From positions 2,368,945 through 2,432,944 of the forward strand of contig JARCOQ010000017.1 of NCBI GenBank assembly GCA_029207755.1: 64,000 nucleotides of DNA, in the 5' to 3' direction. The notes under the pieces were generated by a model. It was not told where the DNA came from, made no database searches, and was given only the letters and a program-made list of their open reading frames with translations. The position numbers and the translations under genes are program-made. Below, in pieces: positions 1-17,335 of the stretch. The DNA comes from Chamaea fasciata (Eukaryota > Chordata > Aves > Passeriformes > Sylviidae). The stretch's first letter is position 1; every line of letters starts with the position of its first letter.

Positions 1-51
1 GACATTTTTCAGTTTCAGCAGCACCATTCCGCCCCAATACTGAATTACTTT

Positions 52-350
52 AGCCCTGGTTTTGTGCCTGAGGTGTTTTGGTTTTCTGAAATTCTTTTCT
101 CAGGGAATTTCCTGTAAACAACAGAAATGTTTTTGTAACTGTACCTTTGTTTTCATTCCTTTCCCTAGGAGGGACTTCTTCTTGATGTCCCTCTGCTCTG
201 ACCAATGCGATTGAAGAGGTTTCGCCTTTGTTTCACCAATCAGATTGGTCTGTGTAGAACAGTATAAAAGGGAGACACATCCCAAAAATCAAGGAGTCAT
301 TTTCAGCCTTCTGAATCTCAGAGTCTGTGCTGTTGTGGTGTAAAACAGCA
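52..350 (+). mobile_element. Solo LTR-like fragment, TATA family, copy 1
   Basis: About 300 bp that recurs at 34296-34595 in the same orientation and at about 31760-32073 inverted. The shared part holds an ACCAAT motif facing an inverted copy, then a TATAAAAGGG box near 264-273. This resembles the U3/R core of an endogenous retroviral LTR reading on the + strand. No retroviral coding sequence is seen beside it. The three-copy recurrence is seen directly; the LTR assignment is inference. Confidence 0.6.
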
Positions 351-1329
351 TCAAATTTCTGCTTTAATAGTTTGATCAGTCTTGTATAAAGCCACGTTGG
401 GTAATTAAACTGGCATCGAGATCACCCATGGAAATGTACAAGGGTTTATTTAAAGGCACAGAATAAAGTAAATTATGACTCAGGCTGCCACAAACCCGAA
501 TTTTCTATGCAAAGCAGCCGCTCCTAAATTTCTTTAAGGAGGTTCTTTGTTAAAGCCACACAGTTCCTTAAGAGAAAAAAAAACAAACAAACAAACAAAC
601 AAAAAAACCCAAACCTGTCTGTCAGAGATACTTCAATTATCTGTATTTTACACTGGTTTTCTTCTGGAAATAATAGTAAAGAAGGTGCTCAGGATGCTTT
701 TATCTGAAGCAATAGACCTCTAGGATGTTCAAGTGTAATTAATTGCATTGCTTAAAAGTGAGGGCTTCCAGCAGAATATACAAGCCTTGACATTTTTGTT
801 ATGCATAAACTCGATTAGGCTCATGCCAGAATTAAGCAGGAGGATTAGATTTTCATTCCATTCTTAAATTCCCATTAAAAAAAAAAAAACTAAAATAAGG
901 GAAGCTTCCAACAAAAGCTACACTTGAGTAAAAAGTGATGACACATTCCCAGACTGAGGGATGTGGGGATTGAGATCGGCGTGTCATAAATACGTTTCTT
1001 TCAAGTTTGTCAGTTGTTAATTGACATTTGAAAAAAAAAAAAAAAGAAAAGACATTTTTAAGGCTCTAAAAGCAAGCCAGGATTTGCAAAGAAACAACAG
1101 CACGGCCTTCTTTTCCAACACAGTCAAATCAACTCCATTTGCTGCTGAGTTAAAAAGCGATCAAAGGTTGGTAGGGATGGTCCCAGCCCAGCAGGATTTT
1201 CATGGGGTTTCAGGGAATTTCACCCCAAAAGCTCCTCTGGGGCTCGGGAGGCCATGTTTTTAAGGCTGTTAATTTGATTTCTGTTGTCTACAGCTTTGCA
1301 AAGTTGTAAACGGAAAATCCCAGAGTGGT
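351..1329. other. Unassigned flank, no gene seen
   Basis: AT-rich sequence with short A-runs, including an AAAC-type run near 580-607 and A-runs near 878-890 and 1030-1045. No ORF with exon borders or a recognisable protein was found on either strand. Confidence 0.5.
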
Positions 1330-1450
1330 TTGGATTGGAAGATTAAAGCTTAAAGATCATCTCGTTCCACCCCCTGCCACCTTCCACTGTGCCAGGTTGT
1401 CCCAAACCCCATCCAGCCTGGCCTTGGACACATCCAGCATTTATTGAATG
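1330..1450 (-). mobile_element. CR1 LINE 3' fragment
   Basis: Reads as the reverse complement of a CR1 3' region. It has the 'ggtttggattgga ... aagatcatctcgttcca ... ccccctgcca' series and then 'ccatccagcctggccttgga', all characteristic of avian CR1 elements. It is truncated, as most CR1 copies are. Confidence 0.75.
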
Positions 1451-1994
1451 TGCAGAAACTGGAACAGGAATGAACCCAGCTGAAGTCCCAGCATGAAATG
1501 TGTATGATTTTCTCCCTCCATCTTTGCAGAAGCAATTCCATTTTGCATTTGGACGTGACTTTTAGTGTAATCTCAGGGGTGAATTAGGAGTCTCTGTGTT
1601 CAGTCCAGCTCCTCCACCCCTGGAAATCTGAAATTCAAGACTTGCAGCTTAGAGCTCTCTTCGCACATCACTCTGCAATTTGTATAATTTTCTGGAGGAA
1701 GTTTCCCATATCGGGGCAGAACTTTTCATTTTGAGGATTTGTTAGCTCCACAGATCATCTGTTGAGTCAGTTCTGGCCAGACCAATGCAATAAAGCAAAA
1801 ATTCTCTTACTTTTGTGTGCTCACGGTCATATTCAACAAAAAAACCAAAGCAGTAGCAGATGTTCTTGTCACCTCACACACTCGCTTTAACTTGCTGCAT
1901 TTGCAATCCCAGACTCTCAGTCAGTTCTGCTCCAGAAATCCCCCAAGGCTGGCAGATCCACTGCCCAGGGTGAATGTGTTGAGTTCAATGTGAG

Positions 1995-2371
1995 ATGTAT
2001 TCTATTCCCAGCTGTTGAAACCCATTGAAGAGATGTTTTCCTTATCCCATAACTCCACAGGGGAGTGGGTGTGTGTCCTTCTGTCAGTGGCCCAGCTGTT
2101 AAACCAGCTGGGGCTGTGCTCTTTATCCCTTCCAGGACCCATCCTCCCTCCAGGGCCTATCTGCTGTTCATGGGCCATCGAGGCTCACTGCAGGGCTGAG
2201 ACAATCCCATCATCCCATGGGGAGAGGCTCCACCCAGGGGGAGGAGCCCAGCATTCCCACCTGGATCACACCTGGCATTCAGAACACCAGCACAGCCTGT
2301 TTGCTCTGGATTCCCAGAGGAAAACCAGACCCATCCCAGCACCACTGGATCCTTCTCCGGGATCATTGCAC
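1995..2371 (+). mobile_element. LTR-like repeat, copy 1, truncated by a GGGAA array
   Basis: Strongly similar to 41930-42312 (shared blocks 'cccagctgttaaaccagctg' and 'ctggatccttctccgg'). The longer copy at 41.9-42.6 kb shows the LTR-like 3' part that is missing here. This copy breaks off just after the shared 'ggatccttctcc' block and runs into the pentanucleotide array. Confidence 0.6.
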
Positions 2372-2694
2372 GGGAAGGGAAGGGAAGGGAAGGGAAGGGA
2401 AGGGAAGGGAAGGGAAGGGAAGGGAAGGGAAGGGAAGGGAAGGGAAGGGAAGGGAAGGGAAGGGAAGGGAAGGGAAGGGAAGGGAAGGGAAGGGAAGGGA
2501 AGGGAAGGGAAGGGAAGGGAAGGGAAGGGAAGGGAAGGGAAGGGAAGGGAAGGGAAGGGAAGGGAAGGGAAGGGAAGGGAAGGGAAGGGAAGGGAAGGGA
2601 AGGGAAGGGAAGGGAAGGGAAGGGAAGGGAAGGGAAGGGAAGGGAAGGGAAGGGAAGGGAAGGGAAGGGAAGGGAAGGGAAGGGAAGGGAAGGG
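2372..2694 (+). repeat. (GGGAA)n microsatellite, about 65 units
   Basis: An essentially perfect array of the pentanucleotide GGGAA (GGAAG in another register) over about 323 bp. One strand is pure purine and the other pure pyrimidine. The array creates long repetitive ORFs in several frames that are artefacts of composition. Confidence 0.98.
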
Positions 2695-3735
2695 TGAAAA
2701 TTAAATCACTTCTGATTTTAGCTCTGGATGTGTGCTCCATTGCCTGCTGGATCCTGTCCTGCTTTTGTGTGTGCTGATTATGTAAAGATCCCCTCAAAAT
2801 CTGACTCACACTTATAAATAGATTTTGGGATCTGTTTAGAGTCTGTTTTTCCTGCAGGAGGAAGATGGTGATCGTCAGGCATTTCTCTTGGTGTCTCTCT
2901 CACCATTCAGAGGACATCAATAATGGCCACATTTTTCAAGCTCATTTAAGTGCGATTTGGTTTGTCATCAGTTTATATCTCACTCTGAAATTCGATCAGT
3001 CTTTATTCAGCTTCAGAACGTGCTAAATTGTTCAGATATTTTAAAACTCTTCTTCCTTAAGGCTTCTGAGTGAATTTCTACATTTATTTAATAAAGCAGC
3101 CAGAATTTACTACACCAGTGCTGGTAAGCACTTTTTACTCTCCTCAAGATAGATTAGAGTTGACTGTAGACTTTTTTTTTTTTTTTTTTGCTACAGCTGC
3201 ACAAGTTTACAAGTCACAATTGAATTACCAAGCTGAGGAAAAGAAAGATTATTCCTGTGGGTGCAATGCGGGCTGCAGACTTGTTTTCTTTTAAAAAAGG
3301 GTTTAAAGAATTAGCAATAAATGTTATCAGCTGCAGCTAGAAAATGATGCTGACTTATTACTTTGTGGGGACCCTCCGGGGCATCATGAAAAACAAATTC
3401 CTTAGCTGAGCTTTCTAGAAAAAAACCCAACCTTGCCCTTTTGAGCACCTTAAACCCAGATTTACTACAGAGGACAAAACTCAGCTCGTAGGCACCCCTG
3501 GCTTGCCCCTGAAGTTGCGCAACCTGCCATGCAGAAAGAGTTATTGATTTATTTCCTCTTTAAACAGTGTGCTCCTGTCGCGACTTTCTGAACGATGTTT
3601 TCCCAAGTTTTGCAGGTGCTGTTGCACGTCAGGCTTTGCTCTTTTATTCCTGCATCTAAAAAAAAAAAATTAAATATTGTGAGCCATCACCTTTTTTTCT
3701 CCATAAAATGTGTTTGCTGCTCTGCTGAGCAGCCT
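2695..3735. other. Unassigned flank
   Basis: No gene or exon signature seen. It contains a T-run near 3171-3189 and an A-run near 3659-3669. Otherwise unique-looking, AT-rich sequence. Confidence 0.45.
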
Positions 3736-3890
3736 TTCCCTGTAAACCCTCAGATCAGGGAAATCTCTCATCTCAGGGTGAGTTCCTTTCCCTGTAAACC
3801 CTCAGATCGGGGAAATCTCTCATCTCAGGGTGAGTTCCTTTCCCTGTAATCACTCAGATCAGGGAAATCTCTCATCTCAGGGTGAGTTCC
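3736..3890 (+). repeat. 52-bp tandem repeat, three copies
   Basis: Three head-to-tail copies of a 52-bp unit beginning 'ccctgtaaaccctcagatca' and ending 'ggtgagttccttt'. The first two differ at about one base; the third carries a few changes ('aatcactcag'). Confidence 0.93.
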
Positions 3891-6607
3891 TGACAAATCA
3901 TCAGAGTTTCGAGGTGCTCACAGTTGTCATCTTGGGCTGCTGTCATTACTGCAAGCCTCATTTAAGTCTGAGCCAGGACTGACACCTACAAGCACAGAAA
4001 AGCCTTTTCCACCAGGTGTATGTGCAGAATATCTAATCCAGCCTCTGAAAACCCAGGGATTTGGGCTGCAGCCTGCAAGTCAGGCTTTTAAGCTCAGCAC
4101 ATTTCCTGTTCCTGACACTGTGATGTGATCAGAGCTGTGAACCCTCAGCTGTCTCTCAGAGACCTGAAGAAAAGCTCTTCCTTCCCTGCTCTTTCAGGGA
4201 AATAATTCCTGTACAAAAAGGAGCTGACAGTTGAATCCTGCCCACTGAATCAGTGTTTGCAGCAGAATGAGCCCAGACTATCTCACTTAACCACTATTGA
4301 ATTCGAGGGAACAAAGATAGATGGGCTTGGAGTTATCTCCCCCAGAAACCTTTATTATTTTTTGTAGAAATCCATTTAAACACTCCACAGAAAGTAAAAC
4401 ACTCGATGCTGGCGGTGAATTCATTTCTTACACAGCCCCTGATGTTCCTTAGCGCTCCTGTGCTTTAGGTATTCATTCTTCAAATGTTTTCATTACTTGG
4501 CTTTCTAGAAATGAGCCAGGGTTTTATTTCTCTGAAAGAAATGAGGGATGAGGTGTCCTTAAAGAGATCTGCAGCTCGGGTTATCTCCTGTTCTGGCTGG
4601 AAATTTGGATGCTTTAGGAAACCAGTTAGGGGGATGAAAGTAATGATTGTGGGAAAACATTTGCTTTATGTTAAAAAAAAAGAAGAAAGAAAGAAATGAA
4701 AGAGATTTGGAAATATTACTAAAAAATATCTGAACAAACTTACAAAACTGTAATTTTTTTCCTAGAGTAAATTCTGGTGACAAAAAAAAAAAAAAAAAAA
4801 AAAAAAAAAACAAAAAAAAAACCCACAATACTTTGGAGCACGCCTCAGCTCACAGCTCACATAAACAAACTCCTCCAGCCACTTCCCCATTATTCCCATC
4901 ATCAATTTTATAACAGGCACTGATTTTATCATCAGTCTTTATATTAATTCCCCTTAGGGTAGGAAAGGGCTTTTATTCCCCTCCCCATTCCCAACCAGCA
5001 CCAGATAAATAACTTCAGCTGAGTGTCTCAGACAATTTTCTTTTCTCTAAGGAGCCTTTTCTGCCTGGACAGCAAGAGCACAAAAAAAAAAAAATGTTGT
5101 TGTGGCATGTGCCAGCCAATAAATTCTGTCCCTGGGCACCTTCATTTATTCCCATTGAGTAATCTGGGTGATGCTATCTTTACAAGACAAAGGGTTTGAA
5201 TATTTTAAAAAGCTCTTACAATACAAAGGGCAACACGAATTGTTGAGGTATAAAAATGTCCCCAGCTCAGAACCCCCTATAAAAGGAGGAGAACATAAAG
5301 GAGGAGAACGTTTTTTCCTGTTTCCTTCAGCCCATATTTCATATTAATGGCTCAGCTCCTTGGTGTGGTTATGGCACAGAGCTCCTTGCATTTATTTCTC
5401 CTCTCTAAAAGCTGCTTGTAGAAATTCTCTGTGTGCAGGTGTGTTCCTCTGGGGACCTCAGCAAAGACCTGGCAGCTGATTGGGGAATTCTTCAGGAATT
5501 TCAAACTCTTCCACTGCATTCATCTTTCCAGGAATGGTATTTAGATATAATATGGAAGGGGAAAACACAGCAGAATTCCACTTAGTCCAGAACCACCCTT
5601 TGCATTTAAAAAAATGTGTTTTTAAAATGTCCTGTCTCAAGAAAAGGATTGATCCAGCAAACTGAACGGGACCAGGATTGGATGTGTTGGCACCTGGGAG
5701 TCACTTCCCAAACCCTTTCCCCATTTTCTCAGCCAGAAAAAGGCCCAAGTGATGGAATTAACCCTCATAAAATGTTCAGACACTGCTAGAAAACGGTGTG
5801 ACATAAACCACATATAAAGCCTGGTTAAAAAATAAAAAAGGGGGATCTGTTTTCCTTCTCTGTGTCTCACAGTTGGTTTTTCCTTTTTATGTAGAGGCAA
5901 AAGAGCTTGTGAAAATTTCAAAGCTCCCTCGGTGCCTTTTCAAAAATACTTTTGCCACCAAGTCCTTTTGAACAGGATTTCTGGGGGGCTCTGCAGTTTT
6001 TTGGCCTGTGCAGCCCAAATTCTTCACAGCACAGAGGATTCAAGAGACAGAGCGGATTTCTACACTGGATGAACAGAGGTGAGCAGGGAGACCTGGCTCT
6101 ATCAACAGCATTTACATCACTGAGGAGTGAAAAAAGGAAAACAGGGAGGGGTTTCCCTCTTAGATCCACGAAAAAATAGGGATAAAAGATGGATAAACCA
6201 GATAAAAAAGTAACAATCCTGATGTCGTTCACTAAGAAATCACCGATAACAAAATCAATCGGTTATTTTTAGGAAGCAACTTCTTTCTTTTGTCCTCATC
6301 ACACGTGGCTGAAAAGTTTTCTTGCACCTTCGTGAGGTGCAAAGTTCCCTGCAGAGTGGGTGAAGGATGTGGGTACAGATCCTGTGGGAGGGATTCTGCC
6401 CTCCCCAAAAGCCCCGGGCTGCTGGAATTGGAGAGGATCACAAAGTCGGCTCTCACCTTTGCTGTGCAGCTCAAAGCAGGGTTTAAGTTCTTTGAAAACA
6501 ATCAAACCTCTCATCTTAAATGCCCTTTGAAAAGGGAAGTGTCTCCTGAGCTGTTTCTTCTCCGCAGGAAAATGCTGTGGCAGGACATGGGAAGGCAGAA
6601 GGAATTG

Positions 6608-6671
6608 TATTTTATTTTATTTTATTTTATTTTATTTTATTTTATTTTATTTTATTTTATTTTATTTTATT
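6608..6671 (+). repeat. (TTTTA)n microsatellite
   Basis: About 13 uninterrupted copies of the pentanucleotide TTTTA. Confidence 0.97.
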
Positions 6672-7991
6672 CATTTAGAATTTTTGTTTCCAGCTCACCT
6701 TCTCTGTTGTGGGAGCAGCTCCTGCTGACACCGCTGAGGTGGGACGACACAACAAAAATGAGGGCAAGATCTGGCAGCTCCAGTTGTGTCTAAACCCCAC
6801 AGTTTGTTCTTATTTAAATGTTTAAATGTGACCTGCCTGTCCCCAGTGGCCACCTCTGAGTGCTCAGTGTGGTGGTGACAGCAACTCCACTTAAACCTTT
6901 CCTTTAACCAGCGGAAGAATTAATTGCTAATTCTGTTTTTAGAAGCTTTTCCATCAAAATGTTTCCCTTCACTGAATGACTTTCCAGCCTCTCCAGCTCA
7001 AGTCTAAATAATCATTAATGACTCTGAAGAAATCAGAAATGTTTTGCTGAGGGGCAGCCAAAGCAATACTGAGATAGCTCAGGGTTATTGCTGGGTGCTA
7101 AAGCAGCCTGTGAAGATCAAAAGTTCACAAATTAAAGAAGTTGGATGCATTTGATCATTTGGAAATTATACTGACACCTTTAATGCCATTTTTCCTCTGT
7201 CTCAGTAGCAACATTTCTTTTACATCACAGACATATCCATGGGCAAGGGGAGATGGCAGATTTTACCAATTTCATACAAAATACCGATGCTCCCATCCGA
7301 AATAGACTCTTAGGACAAGTAACCTCTTTATAACATCATGCAAACTATGATCTGCAATTCCAGGCAGTTTAGATATACACACATTTATATACACACATTT
7401 TGGGGGGTACAGCAGTGACACGTTTTGATTGGGCATCAAAACTCTGTAAGATTTTTCAGCAACGTGGATCGTTCACCTTCCTGCCAGGTCCTTCCGCTTC
7501 TTCCCCAAGTGCAGTGGCCAGTCCAGGAAATAAACTGTGAGTAAAAAAAAAATCACCTCCTATCTGACTTACAGGAGTGCAAAGTACCCACCTATCCTCC
7601 TGGAACAGCCCAAAAAAATCCTGCGTGGTGGGTGAGGAAAAATCAGGAATTTGAGCACAAAGCTCTGCCACCAATTCCCTGATGTTTTTACCAGGAGCAC
7701 CAACCAGATTTCCAATCAGTGAAATACCAACAGGACACGCTGCAGTGGGCCAGCAAGGGAAGGAATTGGAAACAGATCCCGAAAGCAGCAAATCCCAGCC
7801 CAAAGCGGCTTTTAGGGCAGCTCCCAGGTTGCTGCAGATGCTTCCACCCACAAACATTTTCAAGTACACAGAGATTTGTTTTTAATTCAGAACCACATCC
7901 TTCATGATATGCAAGGCACAAAGATCCATCAATTCCGTGTGTTTGGGGCATGAGGGATGAAGGTTTCCTTAGCAGCTCATGTGAAAATAAT

Positions 7992-9228
7992 TTTATTGAG
8001 TGTTCAGGCTGATGGTGCTGGAGTTTGATGCTGATGGCAGAACATAAAGCAGAGGTTTCATCCAAAATCCTTTGGAATCAATGTGATTCTTAACACCAAC
8101 TTCAGTGAGGCCAGGATTTCTGCCTAAATTTTACTTTTAAATAAAATGCATAGGTTATTTCTAGATCACTCTGATTACCTCCTGACGAACTCATGGCAGA
8201 TTTTCTGCCTCCCAGGATATTTTCTGGGAGTCCCAAAAGCTTCCATTTTGCATATAATAATTATACTCACTAAAAAAATAGTATGAAGCGAACTCCCAAA
8301 ATCCAAAGGTCAAAAATTCAGCTGACTCATGTTAATCTTTATTATGGAACAATGAGATAATAAATAAGTTTATGGATTCACACGACCTGTACAAAAATGC
8401 TGGGAAGCTTCTGTACCGAATTAGGTACCAGTTATTTGGGTTTCATATTTCTGAAACAAATGATCTAAAACTTTATACACCTGTGGAGTTAAGGCAAAAC
8501 CAGATCAGACCTTTAACACAACAGAAGGGTTGGAAAATGCACAGAAACACAAACAAGGGGGATCTCATCTCCAGCTGACGAAGAGGAAGGAATCCCTCAG
8601 GAGCTGAATGTAGGTGTAATTGTCAATCAAGTTAATTCAAACTGAAGAACAAGTGTGAGGTGTCCCGCAGGGCAAAGCTGATCAGCAGAGTGGTGCCTCA
8701 GTGACCTCCTTTAGCCCTGAATGGTTATAATCGGTTATAAGAAGTTATAATTATCATAGTTATATTCTGCTTTTCCTTTTGGGAATCAGCAGGTGGAAAA
8801 GAGGAACCCCTTCCCTCTCCAAGCAAAACACATCCATGACCCCTGACGCTGGCAGAGGCTGGACCTGATTGTGACTGAGCTTAAATATTTGGGTGAACCA
8901 TCCAACACACACAAAACAGGCAGAGGAGGACTCAAGTCAGCCCCTTAGCAATGGGAATGACCTCTCAAAGACAATGGGATGGAGCATGGAGCGCAGGCCC
9001 AGGACAGAAACATGAGCAATATTTCAATACACAGGTCTTTGGCAGCAACACACACTAACTCCTGCTTGAAGTCTGAACTCAAAGTCTCCTCCGTGACAGA
9101 CTTGGTGCCAGTCTTTCCACAGTTAGAGAAAATCCACTTCTTCCACGAATCCCGTAAGTCCAGGGAATGAAATTGGGATAAATCTCGCAGGCAGCTTCAG
9201 ACTGTAACCTTAAGCTTTGATATTTATT
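7992..9228 (-). promoter_or_regulatory. Candidate CBLN4 polyadenylation signals
   Basis: On the minus strand AATAAA occurs at 9223-9228 (about 280 bp past the CBLN4 stop), 8338-8343 (about 1.2 kb) and 7992-7997 (about 1.5 kb). Any of these could end the transcript; sequence alone cannot decide. The row spans all three. Confidence 0.3.
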
Positions 9229-9503
9229 GCCTGCTTTTAGTCCCAGCCCAAAGATACCGTGTTTGAGCACACAAAATTCTGCCGAACTTCTTGAGTGGTT
9301 CAGATGGGGCCAAAATCCACGGAGAGAATCCAAAAAACCACCCACGAGAAAGCAACAAAGAACCATGCCGTGGGTTGACACAGCCTGGTTTTCAGTTGAA
9401 GAGGGAACACAAGCCATCGCTCCCGTGAGGACAAAAATGATCTGCGTGTGACAGAGGCGAGGACGAGCCCACGCCCGGGTGAGCGTTCACGGGAAAATCG
9501 ACT

Positions 9504-15023
<5,520 letters not shown>

Positions 15024-15697
15024 CGGGCAGGTGTTGGCAGCTGGGATTGGGGCAGGACAACCCCAGGAGGGAACAGCTTTCCCCAAAACCCCGGGCAGGT
15101 GTTGGCAGCTGGGATTGGGGCAGGACAACCCCAGGAGGGAACAGCTTTCCCCAAAACCCCGGGCAGGTGTTGGCAGCTGGGATTGGGGCAGGACACCCCA
15201 GGAGGGAACAGCTTTCCCAAAACCCCGGGCAGGTGTTGGCAGCTGGGACTGGGGCAGGACAACCCCAGGAGGAAACAGCTTTCCCCAAAACCCCGGGCAG
15301 GTGTTGGCAGCTGGGACTGGGGCAGGACAACCCCAGGAGGAAACAGCTTTCCCCAAAACCCCGGGCAGGTGTTGGCAGCTCGGATTGGGGCAGGACAACC
15401 CCAGGAGGGAACAGCTTTCCCCAAAACCCCGGGCAGGTGTTGGCAGCTCGGATTGGGGCAGGACACCCCAGGAGGGAACAGCTTTCCCCAAAACCCCGGG
15501 CAGGTGTTGGCAGCTGGGATTGGGGCAGGACAACCCCAGGAGGGAACAGCTTTCCCCAAAACCCCGGGCAGGTGTTGGCAGCTCGGATTGGGGCAGGACA
15601 CCCCAGGAGGGAACAGCTTTCCCAAAACCCCGGGCAGGTGTTGGCAGCTGGGATTGGGGCAGGACAACCCCAGGAGGGCACAGATTTCCCCAAATCC
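15024..15697 (+). repeat. 67-68-bp GC-rich minisatellite, 10 copies
   Basis: Ten head-to-tail copies of a unit beginning 'gggcaggtgttggcagctgg' and including 'ggggcaggacaaccccagga'. Units are 67 or 68 bp, with indels of one base ('gacacccc' or 'gacaacccc') and point variants (ctgggattgg, ctgggactgg, ctcggattgg). Because 67 and 68 bp are not multiples of three in step, every frame carries the same repeat peptides, giving spurious ORFs of over 300 codons on both strands. Confidence 0.97.
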
Positions 15698-17049
15698 CAC
15701 CCCGAGCTCCCCGACAGGACTGTGCTGCCGGCTCTAGGAGGGTTAACGCGGCCAGGTGCCAGCTCTCGGTGCTCGTGGTGTGATTTAACCCCTCTGCCTG
15801 CGGTTAATTTACTTCCGTGGTGTGTGATGCAAGGATTGGGAGGCTGAGCAGGTATCTCAGCCTAGTTCTCCCACGAATTTCCACGAGATTATTAAAAACA
15901 TGAATGGCTCGGTGCTGGTGGTGGCTTCCAGACAAGACCTTTCCTGTATCACCTGGCCCCGTGATTTTATTTGAAATAATCTCATGGTAAAACCTAAACT
16001 CACTTCAGGGACAGGCAGGAATGGCACAGTGCTCCCAGCAGCAGAATTGGCTACACAGATTTCCATCCAAAAAAAGAAGGAAAAAAAAAAAAAAAAAGCA
16101 CCAATGGTTTGTAAGAAATTGAGCAGATTTTAGATTGATGCCTTTCAGTACAGCAATTTTTTTTGGTAAGAGCTTTGCAACAAATATTGGGTCAACCATT
16201 ATCCAGCAGCAGACTCCATTCCCTGCTCGGCCAAGGCATCTCTGGGTGCAGACAGAAGAAACTAAAGAAGCAACAGGAAACCAAGAGGAGGAATCAAAAG
16301 CACCAAAATCCACCCTCATGCCAAAGCTTCCTGCAGGCAAAGGTGAGCTGGGACCCGTTCTCGGCTGAGGTGGAGAACTGAGGGTGAAGCATTCATTCTG
16401 CAGAACTCAGCAAAGTCTTCCAGAAGCCATAAAGCAGCCGAAATTCTTCTTAGCAAGCATCAAACTCCCTAAAATTCAGACGGCCAGACTCAGATTTTAA
16501 GGAATCCCGTTGATCAGGCAAGAGGCAAAAAAATATTTCTGCTTTCTAGGAATGCATCGATATCCTGCTGCTCAGTGACACAACAAAGGTGGGTGAAAGG
16601 GTCCAGCTGGGAAGATGCATTTACTGTGAGGAGAGGAAACAAGAAATCAAACAAATGCTGACAGCTCAGCTTTGCATCTCTTGGAGAAACTTGGATCTGC
16701 AGATTGAAAGATTCACTCCTGTGCACAGGAACCTCTGTTGGAGGACTCCAGGAAAACACAACTGTGGGGGAAATATCTTGTAAAAAAATACAAAAGTATA
16801 AATAAACAGTTCCACACTATTTCAAGATCTGCTTCAAACCTCTGCTGTCCCTAAAGCTGCTGAGCAGCCTTTGAACACTGCAGTAGTAACGGCAAATGTG
16901 ACTCCATGTGCACAAAAATTTCAACTGGAACTTGACACTGCTGATGATTTTTGAGAGATCAATCGTTTGTCAGAGATTAAAAACTTGGCAATAATCTTAG
17001 AAATCTGGGTTTGAATTTGTTTTCTTGTGGACAATGACACCGACTGTCT
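15698..17049. other. Intergenic, nothing assigned
   Basis: Unique-looking sequence with an A-run at about 16080-16098. No exon with borders or recognisable peptide was found. Confidence 0.45.
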
Positions 17050-17335
17050 CAATAGATATTGTTCCCAATATCCCACCCAGCCCTGCTCTCTGGCAGTTTG
17101 AAGCTATTCCCTGTGTCCTGTCCCTCCATCCCTGTCCAAGGCTTCTCCGTCTTTCCTGCAGCTCCTCCAGGCCACACCCAGCTCACCCCAAATCTTCTCC
17201 TCTCCAGGTGGGCAATCCCAGCTGTGCCAGCCTTTCCTCCCAGCAGAGCTGCTCCATCCTCTGCCCATCCTCTGGCCTCTCTCCAGCAGCTCCAGATCCT
17301 GCCCGTGTTGGGGTGATTTTCACTGGAGTCAAACG
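17050..17335 (-). mobile_element. CR1 LINE 3' fragment
   Basis: Reverse-complement CR1. It includes 'ctgcagctcctccaggccac', 'ctccaggtgggcaatcccag' and 'cagcagctccagatcctgcc'. The same blocks recur at 38790-38995 and 55545-55765. Confidence 0.75.

Larger units (their letters stand above)
3891..9503. other. CBLN4 downstream flank and possible 3' UTR
   Basis: About 5.6 kb lying 3' of CBLN4 on the minus strand. The part nearest 9503 must hold its 3' UTR, whose end cannot be fixed from sequence. Simple repeats include a long A-run at about 4781-4810 and the TTTTA array at 6608. An ORF at 7456-7869 (minus) has no recognisable domain and I do not call it a gene. Confidence 0.5.

Noticed and set aside
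2015..2809. Long ORFs through the GGGAA array on both strands
   Set aside because: Pentanucleotide repeat gives the same five-residue peptide in every open frame; the left part is an LTR-like repeat.
7456..7869. 137-codon minus-strand ORF downstream of CBLN4
   Set aside because: No family or domain recognised, no splice or start context of note, and it lies where the CBLN4 3' UTR or flank is expected.
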